Below are positions 1-7,563 of a stretch of 12,009 bases of DNA, in pieces. The stretch's first letter is position 1, and every line of letters begins with the position of its first letter. This stretch comes from Ardenticatenaceae bacterium. Lineage in GTDB: Bacteria; Chloroflexota; Anaerolineae; Promineifilales; Promineifilaceae. The stretch lies in NCBI GenBank assembly GCA_020634495.1, contig JACKBR010000091.1, forward strand, positions 1 to 12,009, read 5' to 3'. Position numbers and translations under genes: made by a program. Under the pieces are notes generated by a model. The model searched no databases. It saw only the letters and a list, made by a program, of their open reading frames with translations, and was not told where the DNA came from.

Positions 1-17
1 CGTGAGTACGGGTTAAG
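1..17. repeat. Terminal inverted repeat, left end of the IS
   Basis: CGTGAGTACGGGTTAAG matches the reverse complement of 957-973 (CGTGAGTACGGGATAAG) with one mismatch. It lies just outside the 3' end of the transposase gene. Bases outside the window could still belong to the end. Confidence 0.85.
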
Positions 18-897
18 CAGCCAAGCAAGCAACAGTCTCGCGACCTAACGATGGTTTCTTTGGTTGCTTGGCATAAGCAATCAACCCACAAATCAGATTG
101 ACCATGAAGTTCGCCACACTACGATGACGTGAATGCTCAATCTGGGAAATGTTTTTCAATTGGTCGTTAACACATTCTACAATGGCTCGCTTGCGCAATA
201 GAAGTCGGTCGCTAAATACCATGGGCAGTCGATTCTTGGCCTTGGCTTTCAGTTTGGTCACCAACTGCACGCCAAAGGTTTGTAACAAGAAGGCATGCAA
301 ATCCTTTGAGATGTAACCTTTGTCGCCATAGATTTTGCCAAATAGCTGCTGCACCAGTTTCGGCACCGGTTTGCGGTCATCGACATTTCCCGGTGTTAGG
401 AGAATACTCAACAATTCGCCTCGGTCGTTGATAGTCAGATGCAATTTGAATCCATAAAACCAACCAGTCGAAGTTTTGCCCCGCTGAGCCAGGCCAGCAA
501 ATACCTTATGCGAGGCGATACGCTGATTGAGGCAGACATCAAGCGTGGTTGAATCGATGAAAGAGATGCCTGTGCAGTTCCCCCGGCAATGCTTCTGAAA
601 GTAGGCGCACAGCGGCAGCAAAGCTGAGGGAATAAAATCAACAAAGCGGGTGTAACTAACCAGACCAGGGAAATCGGCTTGAAGATGTATCAGCACGTGC
701 TCGGTGTAATATGCCTTGAAGTGTCGATAGTGTGATTGATGAAAGTGGATAAGGATGGTCATGATTTCACTGATTGATAAGGAACGCTGACGGTTGCGCC
801 GTCGTTGGCCACTTTGCAAAAGCTGTTGTTCCATAGCGGGCATAAACACCTGGCAAAAATCATCGACGTGCACAAATAATTCAAGTAGACTGTCCAT
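13..897 (-). CDS. IS982-family DDE transposase
   Basis: This 294-residue protein should catalyse cut-and-paste or copy-out movement of the surrounding element by binding the terminal repeats. The DDE catalytic triad is visible: D115 in FIDSTTLD, D192 in IYGDKGYIS and E241 in [13 protein letters not shown]. The run [15 protein letters not shown] (about 144-158) and the YGDKGYIS motif are typical of IS982 transposases, and the length matches the family. The ATG at 895-897 is preceded by AGGAGA (904-909 on the complementary strand) six bases upstream, which supports this start. The frame is intact, with no stop or frameshift and all three acidic residues present, so the protein is probably functional. 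It is transcribed away from hsdR. Confidence 0.93.
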   Translation of the reverse strand: MDSLLELFVHVDDFCQVFMPAMEQQLLQSGQRRRNRQRSLSISEIMTILIHFHQSHYRHFKAYYTEHVLIHLQADFPGLVSYTRFVDFIPSALLPLCAYFQKHCRGNCTGISFIDSTTLDVCLNQRIASHKVFAGLAQRGKTSTGWFYGFKLHLTINDRGELLSILLTPGNVDDRKPVPKLVQQLFGKIYGDKGYISKDLHAFLLQTFGVQLVTKLKAKAKNRLPMVFSDRLLLRKRAIVECVNDQLKNISQIEHSRHRSVANFMVNLICGLIAYAKQPKKPSLGRETVACLAA

Positions 898-956
898 GGG
901 GCTTCTCCTGTTGATGCAGTTGATTGTGATAAACCAAGTGTATCTCAGTTGAAGCC

Positions 957-973
957 CTTATCCCGTACTCACG
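957..973. repeat. Terminal inverted repeat, right end of the IS
   Basis: CTTATCCCGTACTCACG is the inverted partner of positions 1-17 with one mismatch. It lies upstream of the transposase start. The TTAATTAG that follows should contain the target-site copy if the insertion made a duplication. Confidence 0.85.
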
Positions 974-1042
974 TTAATTAGTGTAGTTCTTAAGTCGCAA
1001 ATCAAGCTTGTATTGTTTATGATAGTATTTGTGAAATTGGCT

Positions 1043-1056
1043 AAAACGGCCGTTTT
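1043..1056. promoter_or_regulatory. Perfect 14-bp palindrome upstream of hsdR
   Basis: AAAACGGCCGTTTT reads the same on both strands and lies 54 bases before the preferred hsdR start. It could be an operator for a dimeric regulator or a weak structure in the leader. Its core ACGGCCGT is also a motif repeated through the window, so it may simply be one extended copy of that motif. I could not identify a convincing -35/-10 pair between the IS and hsdR. Confidence 0.3.
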
Positions 1057-1110
1057 GTCGTCGCATTTGTGCTAACAAAAAGCTGATACTTCCATCACAG
1101 GTTGATGCCC

Positions 1111-3444
1111 ATGAACAAAAAATCCATGACCGAGCAAGAGATTCGCAGCAACTTCATCCGGCCTGCGTTAGTGGCTGCTGGCTGGAAGGGCAAAGATGTG
1201 CAAATTCGGGAAGAGTTCTTTTACAACGACGGCCGTATGGAAATTCAAGGGCAAACGGCCGTTCGTGGTAAGCGAAACTTCATGGATTATTTGTTGGTCT
1301 ACAAAAACGTGCTTTTGGCAGTGGTTGAAGCCAAAGATAACAAGCATACGGTAGGTGCGGGGATGCAGCAGGCATTACGCTATGCTGAGGCATACGATGT
1401 GCCCTTTGCTTATAGCTCCAATGGGGATGCCTTTTTAGCCCATGACCGCACGATCACAGCCGGGGCGGTGGAGCGTGAATTGCCGCTGGATGGGTTTCCG
1501 TCGCCAGAAGCGCTTTGGCAGCGCTATTGGGTGGCAAACCAACTGACGCCGGAACAGGCGGAAATAATTACGGAAGGGTATTACACCGGACGGGATGTGC
1601 ATACGCCGCGCTATTTTCAGGAAGTAGCGATTAACCGCACAATTACGGCCGTTGCCAAAGGGCAGCAGCGCATTTTGCTGGTGATGGCTACCGGCACGGG
1701 CAAAACGTACACGGCCTTTCAGATTATTTGGCGGCTGTGGCAGTCCAAAAAAGCCAGACGCATTCTCTTTTTGGCTGACCGCAACATTTTGATTAGTCAG
1801 GCCAAAACGGGCGATTTTAAGCATTTGGGTGACAAAATGACCTGGGTGCAAAATCGCACGGTCGATAAATCGTTTGAAATTTATTTGGCCCTCTACCAGG
1901 CGGTTTCTGGCAATGAAGAAGAGATGAACATTTATAAACAGTTTTCGCCGGACTTTTTTGATCTGGTGATTATTGATGAATGTCATCGGGGCAGCGCGGC
2001 GGCGGATTCGGCCTGGCGGGAGATTTTAGAATATTTTGATACGGCCGTTCACATTGGCCTGACAGCGACCCCCAAAGAGACAGAAACCATTTCCAACATT
2101 GATTATTTTGGCGACCCCATTTACACGTACTCACTTAAGCAAGGGATTGATGATGGCTTTCTGGCCCCTTACAAGGTGATTCGGATTAACGTTGATAAAG
2201 ACATAGACGGCTGGATACCGGCGGCCGGGCAAACGGACAAGTATGGCAACGTGATTGAAGCGCGGGAATATAACGTGCGGGATTGGGATCGTACCGTTGT
2301 AATTGAGCAGCGAAACGAGCTGGTAGCCCAGCGGATTGCGGAGTTTTTGCGCCAGACGGATGTCTATGCCAAGACCATTGTGTTTTGTGTGGATATTCCC
2401 CATGCGGAGCGAATGCGGCAGGCGTTGGTCAATGCCATTGGCGGCGAGGCGGCTACCAACCGCAAATACGTGATGCGAATTACGGGGGATAACAATGAGG
2501 GTAAGCTGGAATTGGATAATTTTATCACGCCGGAATCCAGATACCCGGTGGTTGTCACCACTTCTAAACTGATGACCACAGGGGTAGATGCCCAAACGTG
2601 TAAGCTAATTGTGCTGGATTCGGTCATTAACTCCATGACCGAATTTAAGCAGATTATTGGGCGGGGGACGCGATTGAAGCCTGAATTTGACAAGACCCAC
2701 TTCACCATTATGGATTTTCGCAATGCCACGCGGCTGTTTCAAGATTCGCAGTTTGATGGCGACCCGGTGCAGGATGTGGAATATGATGGCACGCAGCCGT
2801 TAGAACTGCCTGAACCGAAACCGAAAGCCGAAGATGAACCTGAAGAAAACGGCCGTTCCCCAATTAAATATTTTGTGAATGATGTGCCTGTACAAATTAT
2901 TGCCGAGCGTGTGCAATACCTGGACCAGTACGGCAAGCTGGTGACCAAATCGTTTGCCCAATTTAGCCAGGAGAATTTGCAAAAGGTTTACCCGACGCTG
3001 GACGCTTTTTTGCAGAAGTGGGGCAATACGGTGCATAAACAGGCGGTGCTGGTGGAGCTGTTGCAGCATGGTGTGATGCTTGATGAACTGCGGGAGCAAA
3101 TTGGTGAGGGGTACGATCCGTTTGATATGATTTGCCACATTGCGTATGATCGCCCGCCGTTGACGCGGCAGGAGCGGGCGCGAAAGGTGCAGAAAGAAGA
3201 TGTGTTTACCCAATATGGTGAGATTGCCCGGCAGGTGTTGGCGGGGCTGCTGGAAAAATATGCTGATGAGGGGATTGAGTTTTTGGAAGAGGCGGCGGAA
3301 CCCAGGCAGATGGCTAAGACGTTAAAGATACGGCCGTTTTCCCAATACGGTTCGCCTAAACAAATTGTGGATGCTTTTGGCGGTCGGGATGCCTATTTAA
3401 CGGCCGTTCGCCAATTGAACCAGCAAATTTACACGGTTTCGTAG
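1111..3444 (+). CDS. hsdR: Type I restriction enzyme R subunit (HsdR), EcoEI-like
   Basis: This is the motor and nuclease subunit of the type I complex. It translocates DNA with ATP and cleaves when the site is unmethylated. At the N-terminus a PD-(D/E)xK nuclease is visible: D59 in FMDYLLVY, then E73 and K75 in VVEAKD. A superfamily 2 helicase follows, with Walker A ATGTGKT (193-199), DECH box (289-292), TATP motif III (318-321) and motif VI QIIGRGTR (514-521). The C-terminal 180 or so residues resemble the EcoEI R-subunit C-terminal domain that docks to the methylase. At 777 residues the length is normal and no key residue is missing. AGG at 1099-1101 is nine bases from the ATG at 1111. ATG at 1105 and TTG at 1102 are in-frame alternatives. 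The last base of the TAG stop is already the first base of the repeat element preceding the RAYT gene. Confidence 0.95.
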   Translation: MNKKSMTEQEIRSNFIRPALVAAGWKGKDVQIREEFFYNDGRMEIQGQTAVRGKRNFMDYLLVYKNVLLAVVEAKDNKHTVGAGMQQALRYAEAYDVPFAYSSNGDAFLAHDRTITAGAVERELPLDGFPSPEALWQRYWVANQLTPEQAEIITEGYYTGRDVHTPRYFQEVAINRTITAVAKGQQRILLVMATGTGKTYTAFQIIWRLWQSKKARRILFLADRNILISQAKTGDFKHLGDKMTWVQNRTVDKSFEIYLALYQAVSGNEEEMNIYKQFSPDFFDLVIIDECHRGSAAADSAWREILEYFDTAVHIGLTATPKETETISNIDYFGDPIYTYSLKQGIDDGFLAPYKVIRINVDKDIDGWIPAAGQTDKYGNVIEAREYNVRDWDRTVVIEQRNELVAQRIAEFLRQTDVYAKTIVFCVDIPHAERMRQALVNAIGGEAATNRKYVMRITGDNNEGKLELDNFITPESRYPVVVTTSKLMTTGVDAQTCKLIVLDSVINSMTEFKQIIGRGTRLKPEFDKTHFTIMDFRNATRLFQDSQFDGDPVQDVEYDGTQPLELPEPKPKAEDEPEENGRSPIKYFVNDVPVQIIAERVQYLDQYGKLVTKSFAQFSQENLQKVYPTLDAFLQKWGNTVHKQAVLVELLQHGVMLDELREQIGEGYDPFDMICHIAYDRPPLTRQERARKVQKEDVFTQYGEIARQVLAGLLEKYADEGIEFLEEAAEPRQMAKTLKIRPFSQYGSPKQIVDAFGGRDAYLTAVRQLNQQIYTVS

Positions 3445-3497
3445 AGCGCGATTAGAAAACCGCAGCGACGGAGATGTAACCGCGATTTCCAATCGCG
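3444..3497. repeat. REP-like hairpin pair upstream of the RAYT gene
   Basis: There are two short hairpins. The first (3444-3463) is GAGCGCGATTAGAAAACCGC, a diverged form of the GGTTAGGAAACC hairpin found downstream of RAYT. The second (3476-3497) starts GTAAC and folds as CGCGATT-TCC-AATCGCG, a perfect 7-bp stem with a 3-base loop. The downstream copies read CGCGAAT-TCC-ATTCGCG, so the stem bases changed together and pairing was kept. The second hairpin ends one base before AAAGG, the likely ribosome binding site of RAYT, and might therefore affect its translation. Confidence 0.8.
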
Positions 3498-3508
3498 AAA
3501 GGCAGAAA

Positions 3509-4051
3509 ATGTCCCAGAACCAAAAACCGATTCGCAGCCGCGTTCACCGCGTGTATGTGCCGGAAGCCGTCTACTTTATCACGACCAATGTTCAGGATCG
3601 GCAAAACCTATTTGCCACGGATAAGAGCGTGGCTTTGCTGCGCCAAACGATGCGCGAGGCTAAGAAATTTCACCCGTTTCAGATGCGGGCTTACGCCTTC
3701 ATGCCTGACCATTTTCACTTGCTGATTTGCCTGTTGGCGCTGACCAACATTAGCAACCTGCTGCAATCCATCAAGCGTAATTTCACACGTAATTACAAGG
3801 CGCTGTACGGCATTGGTGCCCCGCTTAGGCTGTGGCAGCGCAGTTTTTATGATCACGTTATTCGGGATGAGCGGGATTATTTGAACCATCTTCACTACAT
3901 CCACTACAATCCCGTGAAACATGGCTACGTGACCCGGCCCGAGGATTATCCGCATACGAGCTACCGGGAATATCTGCGGCGCGGCTGGTATGAGGTGGGC
4001 TGGGGCTACCAGGAAGAGGCGGAGTGGGTGAGTTTGTATCATGAAGCGTAA
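3509..4051 (+). CDS. REP-associated tyrosine transposase (RAYT, Y1/HUH family)
   Basis: This 180-residue single-strand DNA nuclease belongs to the IS200/IS605-like Y1 superfamily, whose RAYT members are domesticated and act on REP hairpins. The HUH metal site is H68-F69-H70 in MPDHFHLL. The conserved HYIHYNPVKHGY block (129-140) carries the likely catalytic tyrosine, most probably Y130, although Y124 and Y133 are also near. The sequence RDERDYLNHLHYIHYNPVKHG is typical of RAYT proteins. The ATG is preceded by AAAGG at 3498-3502. The gene lies between hsdR and hsdM on the same strand. Hairpin repeats flank it on both sides, and the TAA stop (4049-4051) lies inside the first downstream repeat. 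This association of a RAYT gene with matching palindromes is the hallmark of the family. The frame is intact. Whether it is active cannot be judged from one locus. Confidence 0.92.
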   Translation: MSQNQKPIRSRVHRVYVPEAVYFITTNVQDRQNLFATDKSVALLRQTMREAKKFHPFQMRAYAFMPDHFHLLICLLALTNISNLLQSIKRNFTRNYKALYGIGAPLRLWQRSFYDHVIRDERDYLNHLHYIHYNPVKHGYVTRPEDYPHTSYREYLRRGWYEVGWGYQEEAEWVSLYHEA

Positions 4052-4282
4052 CCGCGAATTCCATTCGCGCTTGTGACAAGGAGCGCGGTTAGGAAACCGC
4101 GGTTACAAATGATGAGGGCCGTAACCGCGAATTCCATTCGCGCTTGTGACAAGGAGCGCGGTTAGGAAACCGCGGTTAGGAAACCGCGGTTACGAATGAT
4201 GGGGGCCGTAACCGCGAATTCCATTCGCGCTTGTGACGAGGGGAGCGCGGTTAGGAAACCGCGGTTACGAAACCGTGGGTAC
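4048..4282. repeat. REP/BIME-like array downstream of the RAYT gene, three units
   Basis: Three tandem units start at 4048, 4121 and 4208, with lengths of 73, 87 and about 75 bp. Each has hairpin A, beginning GTAAC and folding CGCGAAT-TCC-ATTCGCG, then a linker near CTTGTGACAAGG, then hairpin B, CGCGGTT-AGGA-AACCGCG followed by GTTAC. The start GTAACCGCG and end CGCGGTTAC of a unit are reverse complements, so a whole unit can also pair end to end. Unit 2 is 14 bp longer because GGTTAGGAAACCGC is duplicated. Unit 3 ends in a decayed copy of the same 14-mer (GAAACCGTGGGTAC, 4269-4282). The array ends eight bases before the hsdM ribosome binding site. Confidence 0.9.
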
Positions 4283-4299
4283 AACAAAATGGAGAATAT

Positions 4300-5754
4300 A
4301 TGACGATTTCGACAACAATAAAATCAATTCAAGACATTATGCGGCAGGATGCCGGGGTGGATGGGGACGCCCAGCGGATTTCGCAGCTGGTGTGGATGAT
4401 GTTCCTCAAGATTTTTGATGACAATGAAGAAGTGTATGAATGGGATGATGCGTATCAATCCCCAATACCGGACGGGCTGCGCTGGCGGGATTGGGCGGCG
4501 GATGATGAAGGGATTACGGGGGATGGGCTGCTGGCGTTTGTGAATAATGAGCTGTTCCCCACCTTGAAAGAGCTGTCGTTTGCGCCGGGGAGTGACCCGC
4601 GCGGCTTTATTGTGCAAGAGCTGTTTGCCGATTCGTACAACTACATGAAGTCTGGCACGCTGATGCGGCAGGTGATTAACAAGATCAATGAGATTGATTT
4701 TAATGACCAGAAAGAGCGGCACCTGTTTAACGATATTTATGAGAAGATTTTGCGCGATTTGCAGAGCGCGGGCAATGCGGGGGAGTATTACACGCCCCGC
4801 GCCGTGACCCAATTTATGACCGATATGGTGAACCCGCAGCTGGGACAGATTGTGCTGGACCCGGCCTGCGGCACGGGTGGCTTTTTGGTCTGTGCCCTGG
4901 AGCATATGAAAAAGCAGGCCAAAAGTGCGGCTGAATGGCAGCTGTTGGAGGCCAATATTCGGGCGATTGAAAAGAAGCCGCTGCCGCACATGCTGGCGGT
5001 GACGAACCTGTTTTTGCACCAGGTGAGCGTGCCCAACGTGGCGCGGGACAATGCGCTGACGCGCAAACCGTACCGCAGCTACACGGACGCTGACCGGGTG
5101 GATATTGTGCTGACCAATCCGCCGTTTGGCGGCACGGAAGAGCCGGGGGTGGAGTCGGGCTTTCCGGCGACGTTTCGCACCAAGGAAACGGCCGATCTCT
5201 TTTTGGTGCTGGTGATGCATTTGTTGAAACAAGGCGGGCAGGCGGCGATTGTGCTGCCGGATGGCTTTTTGTTTGGCGAGGGGGTGAAAACGCGCATTAA
5301 GGAGAAGCTGCTGGCGGAGTGCAATTTGCATACGATTGTGCGGCTGCCCAACGGCGTGTTTGCGCCGTACACGGGGATTAACACCAATTTGCTTTTCTTC
5401 CGCAAGGGGGAGCGCACTGAGGAGGTTTGGTATTTTGAACACCCGATGCCCGGTGACCGCAAGGCGTACTCCAAAACGCGGCCGATTTCGATTGAGGAGT
5501 TTGATCGGGAAAAAGCGTGGTGGGACAACCGGGAAGAGAATGAATTTGCCTGGCGAGTGACGCGGGCAGAGATTGAGGCGCGGGGCTACAACCTGGACAT
5601 CAAGAACCCATACGAGGAAGCGCAGCTGCGGGTAGACCCGGCGGTGCTGCTGGCCCGGTATGAGGAACAGCTGGCGGCGGCCCAGGCGACGCGCACGGCG
5701 CTGAGGGAGACGTTGGCCGAGGCGTTGGCGCAAACGGAGGCAAGCCATGTGTAA
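4300..5754 (+). CDS. hsdM: Type I restriction-modification system M subunit (HsdM), N6-adenine methyltransferase
   Basis: This protein transfers a methyl group from S-adenosylmethionine to adenine in the site chosen by HsdS, protecting host DNA. It also forms the core to which HsdR binds. Residues 1-150 form the helical HsdM N-terminal domain (opening with IKSIQDIMRQDAGVDGDAQR). EYYTPR at 162-167 precedes the catalytic fold. Motif I, the cofactor-binding loop, is DPACGTGGF (187-195), and catalytic motif IV is NPPF (273-276). The 484-residue length is normal for the family. The ATG at 4300 has GGAG at 4291-4294 with a five-base gap. The upstream neighbour is the repeat array rather than hsdR, so the usual R-M-S order is interrupted by the RAYT module. 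Unlike hsdR and hsdS, this gene has no copy of the ACGGCCGT palindrome and is visibly rich in GCG codons. Confidence 0.96.
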   Translation: MTISTTIKSIQDIMRQDAGVDGDAQRISQLVWMMFLKIFDDNEEVYEWDDAYQSPIPDGLRWRDWAADDEGITGDGLLAFVNNELFPTLKELSFAPGSDPRGFIVQELFADSYNYMKSGTLMRQVINKINEIDFNDQKERHLFNDIYEKILRDLQSAGNAGEYYTPRAVTQFMTDMVNPQLGQIVLDPACGTGGFLVCALEHMKKQAKSAAEWQLLEANIRAIEKKPLPHMLAVTNLFLHQVSVPNVARDNALTRKPYRSYTDADRVDIVLTNPPFGGTEEPGVESGFPATFRTKETADLFLVLVMHLLKQGGQAAIVLPDGFLFGEGVKTRIKEKLLAECNLHTIVRLPNGVFAPYTGINTNLLFFRKGERTEEVWYFEHPMPGDRKAYSKTRPISIEEFDREKAWWDNREENEFAWRVTRAEIEARGYNLDIKNPYEEAQLRVDPAVLLARYEEQLAAAQATRTALRETLAEALAQTEASHV

Positions 5755-5765
5755 CGGTGATTTCT

Positions 5766-5820
5766 GTAGCTGCGAATTCCATTCGCGCCTGGGTGGAACG
5801 CGAATGGAATTCGCGGTTAC
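5766..5820. repeat. Inverted pair of RAYT-type repeats between hsdM and hsdS
   Basis: The left arm 5766-5787 and right arm 5799-5820 are reverse complements over 22 bp with two mismatches, separated by 11 bases. The right arm is exactly the reverse complement of hairpin A in the array at 4048. The left arm differs from hairpin A at two bases. The two copies therefore face each other, as in a bacterial interspersed mosaic element, and could form a long RNA hairpin in the hsdM-hsdS message. This could act as a processing or attenuation point that sets the M:S ratio. Confidence 0.88.
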
Positions 5821-5844
5821 GGTGGCTGGTTGTTGGGGGTGGGC

Positions 5845-7548
5845 ATGACGCTTGAGATGCTGCTGGCCCGGTTTGACGGCTTGATCCAGACGTCGGCCGA
5901 TGTGGAAAAGCTGAATGCGACCATTTTGCAGTGGGCGGTGCAGGGGCGGCTTATGCCGCAATGTGCTGATGATGAGCCAGCAATTGTGCTTTTGGGGCAA
6001 ATTGCTATTGAGAAAAAACGCCTTGCCCAAAAGAAAGTTATTAAAAAATCAAAAGCTTTGCCTCGCCTTAACCAGTTTAGTCAAGATTATCTACTACCCA
6101 CTTCTTGGTTTTGGACGCATGTTGATGATGTATCTTTGTTGGTTACCGATGGAGAGCATGCCACCCCCCCGAGGGTTGACCACGAGGCTATTCCTCTAGT
6201 AACTGCAAAAAATGTTAGAGATGGATATCTTGATCTTTCTAATACAGATTATGTTACCCTTGATACTGCAATAAGAAGTTGGCAGCGATGCAACCCACAG
6301 CATGACGATTTGTTGGTTGTTTGTGTAGGAGCAACAACCGGACGAGCGTCGCTTGCTAAATTCCCTCCAGATATGGTCTTAGTAAGGAGCGTTGCATTAA
6401 TAAGGCCACATCCAGCTACAATTTACCCTGAATTTTTGGAGATTTTTATAAAGAGTCCACTTGGACAAAAACAGATTTGGAATCAAGTAAAACAAACTGC
6501 TCAACCAGTACTCTATCTCAACAGAATTAAAAAGATGCGATTGCCCTTGCCGCCGCTGGCGGAGCAGAAGCGGATTGTGGCGCGGGTGGATGAATTGTTG
6601 GGGCAAACGGCCGTTCTCGCCCAACAGTTAGAAGCGGTGAATGAACAACGACGGGGGCTGAATACGGCCGTGCTGCACCAGCTCACCCAATCCAGCAATG
6701 CCGCCACCGTCTTTCCCCTCATCCAGCGCCACTTTGACCGCCTCTACGTGGATGCCGACACGATTGCCGAACTCAAGCAAGCCATCCTGCAATTGGCCGT
6801 CCAGGGTCGCCTGGTGCCCCAAGATGATCGAGATGAGAATGCGGCGGCGCTAATTGAAAGTATCGCCGTGAAAAAAGTATCGCTAATGGATGAAGGACGA
6901 CTCCGAAAAACAAAAAGAATTGCTAACGTTCAAAAAAGTGAAATCCCGTATTTTTTGCCTGAAGGTTGGGTTTGGTGCAGATGGGATCATGTTTCGCTGT
7001 TGATTGGTGATGTCGATCACAAAATGCCTAAAGAGGTTGCAGAGGGCATACCATACATATCACCTCGTGATTTTGTGAACGAAAACGAAATTGACTTTGA
7101 AAATGCGAAGAAGATATCTCCAGAAGATTTTGAAAGATTGGTACAGAAGATTCAACCCGAATATGGTGATATTATTTTCCCGCGATATGGCACAATTGGC
7201 GTCAATAGATTTGTAAAAACCCACATTGATTTCCTAGCCTCATATTCGTGTGCTATCGTTAAAACTATGCATGACTACATTGAGCCGAGATACTCGTTCT
7301 TCTATTCACTATCTCCATTAGTGCAAAGTGAAATTGAGAGGTACACAAACAAAACCACTCAGCCAAATGTCGGTATTGGGTCAATCAAAAAATTTCTTTT
7401 CCCATTGCCACCATTGTCCGAACAAAAGCGCATCGTGGCCAAGGTGGATGAACTGTTTGCCCTGTGCGATCAGTTGGTGGGGCAGCTCATCACGGCGGAA
7501 AACGGCCGGGTCCAACTGCTAGACGCCGTGCTGGCCCAAGCCACGTAA
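5845..7548 (+). CDS. hsdS: Type I restriction-modification system S subunit (HsdS), two target-recognition domains
   Basis: HsdS gives the complex its DNA specificity. Each of its two target-recognition domains reads one half of a bipartite site. In order, the 567-residue protein has a conserved segment with ATILQWAVQGRLMPQ (25-39), TRD1 (about 80-235), a conserved helical region starting LPLPPLAEQKRIVARVDELL (from 233), a second copy of the first conserved segment (QAILQLAVQGRLVPQ, 312-326), TRD2 (about 365-515) and a closing LPPLSEQKRIVAKVDELF region (521-538). This internal twofold symmetry is diagnostic. Length is at the long end of normal. The ATG at 5845 follows a G-rich run at 5834-5843. 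TTG at 5830 is a less likely start. The TRD-coding stretches are clearly more AT-rich than the conserved segments, a sign of domain exchange. The recognised DNA sequence cannot be deduced. Confidence 0.95.
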   Translation: MTLEMLLARFDGLIQTSADVEKLNATILQWAVQGRLMPQCADDEPAIVLLGQIAIEKKRLAQKKVIKKSKALPRLNQFSQDYLLPTSWFWTHVDDVSLLVTDGEHATPPRVDHEAIPLVTAKNVRDGYLDLSNTDYVTLDTAIRSWQRCNPQHDDLLVVCVGATTGRASLAKFPPDMVLVRSVALIRPHPATIYPEFLEIFIKSPLGQKQIWNQVKQTAQPVLYLNRIKKMRLPLPPLAEQKRIVARVDELLGQTAVLAQQLEAVNEQRRGLNTAVLHQLTQSSNAATVFPLIQRHFDRLYVDADTIAELKQAILQLAVQGRLVPQDDRDENAAALIESIAVKKVSLMDEGRLRKTKRIANVQKSEIPYFLPEGWVWCRWDHVSLLIGDVDHKMPKEVAEGIPYISPRDFVNENEIDFENAKKISPEDFERLVQKIQPEYGDIIFPRYGTIGVNRFVKTHIDFLASYSCAIVKTMHDYIEPRYSFFYSLSPLVQSEIERYTNKTTQPNVGIGSIKKFLFPLPPLSEQKRIVAKVDELFALCDQLVGQLITAENGRVQLLDAVLAQAT

Positions 7549-7563
7549 ACCAACCGCTTAGCC

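Larger units (their letters stand above)
1..973 (-). mobile_element. IS982-family insertion sequence, complete or nearly so
   Basis: Near-perfect terminal inverted repeats (1-17 and 957-973, 16 of 17 matching) enclose one transposase gene on the minus strand that fills almost the whole element. About 970 bp with a single roughly 290-residue DDE transposase fits the IS982 family. The left end coincides with the window edge, so a few outer bases and the left target duplication cannot be seen. The right flank begins TTAATTAG. The element ends about 130 bp before the start of hsdR, so it may have displaced or altered the original upstream control region of that gene. The intact reading frame suggests recent arrival or continued activity. 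Confidence 0.88.

Noticed and set aside
1435..1986. Minus-strand open frames opposite hsdR (also 2131-2595, 2364-2729 and 2800-3213)
   Set aside because: They are antisense shadows of the conserved helicase and C-terminal domains, with no motifs and no good ribosome binding sites.
4048..4282. CRISPR array
   Set aside because: Repeats are close-packed palindromic units with near-identical linkers, not unique spacers, and no cas gene is present. The adjacent RAYT gene explains them.
4233..4418. 61-codon open frame spanning the repeat array and the start of hsdM
   Set aside because: It is translated repeat DNA running out of frame into hsdM and has no independent coding support.
5766..5820. 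Rho-independent terminator between hsdM and hsdS
   Set aside because: The hairpin lacks a following T run, and its arms are copies of the RAYT-associated repeat, so it is annotated as a repeat.
4324..6030. Long 568-codon open frame on the minus strand opposite hsdM
   Set aside because: It is antisense to a well-supported hsdM, is rich in Arg, His, Gln and Pro as expected from a codon shadow, shows no domain, and runs through the inter-gene repeat.
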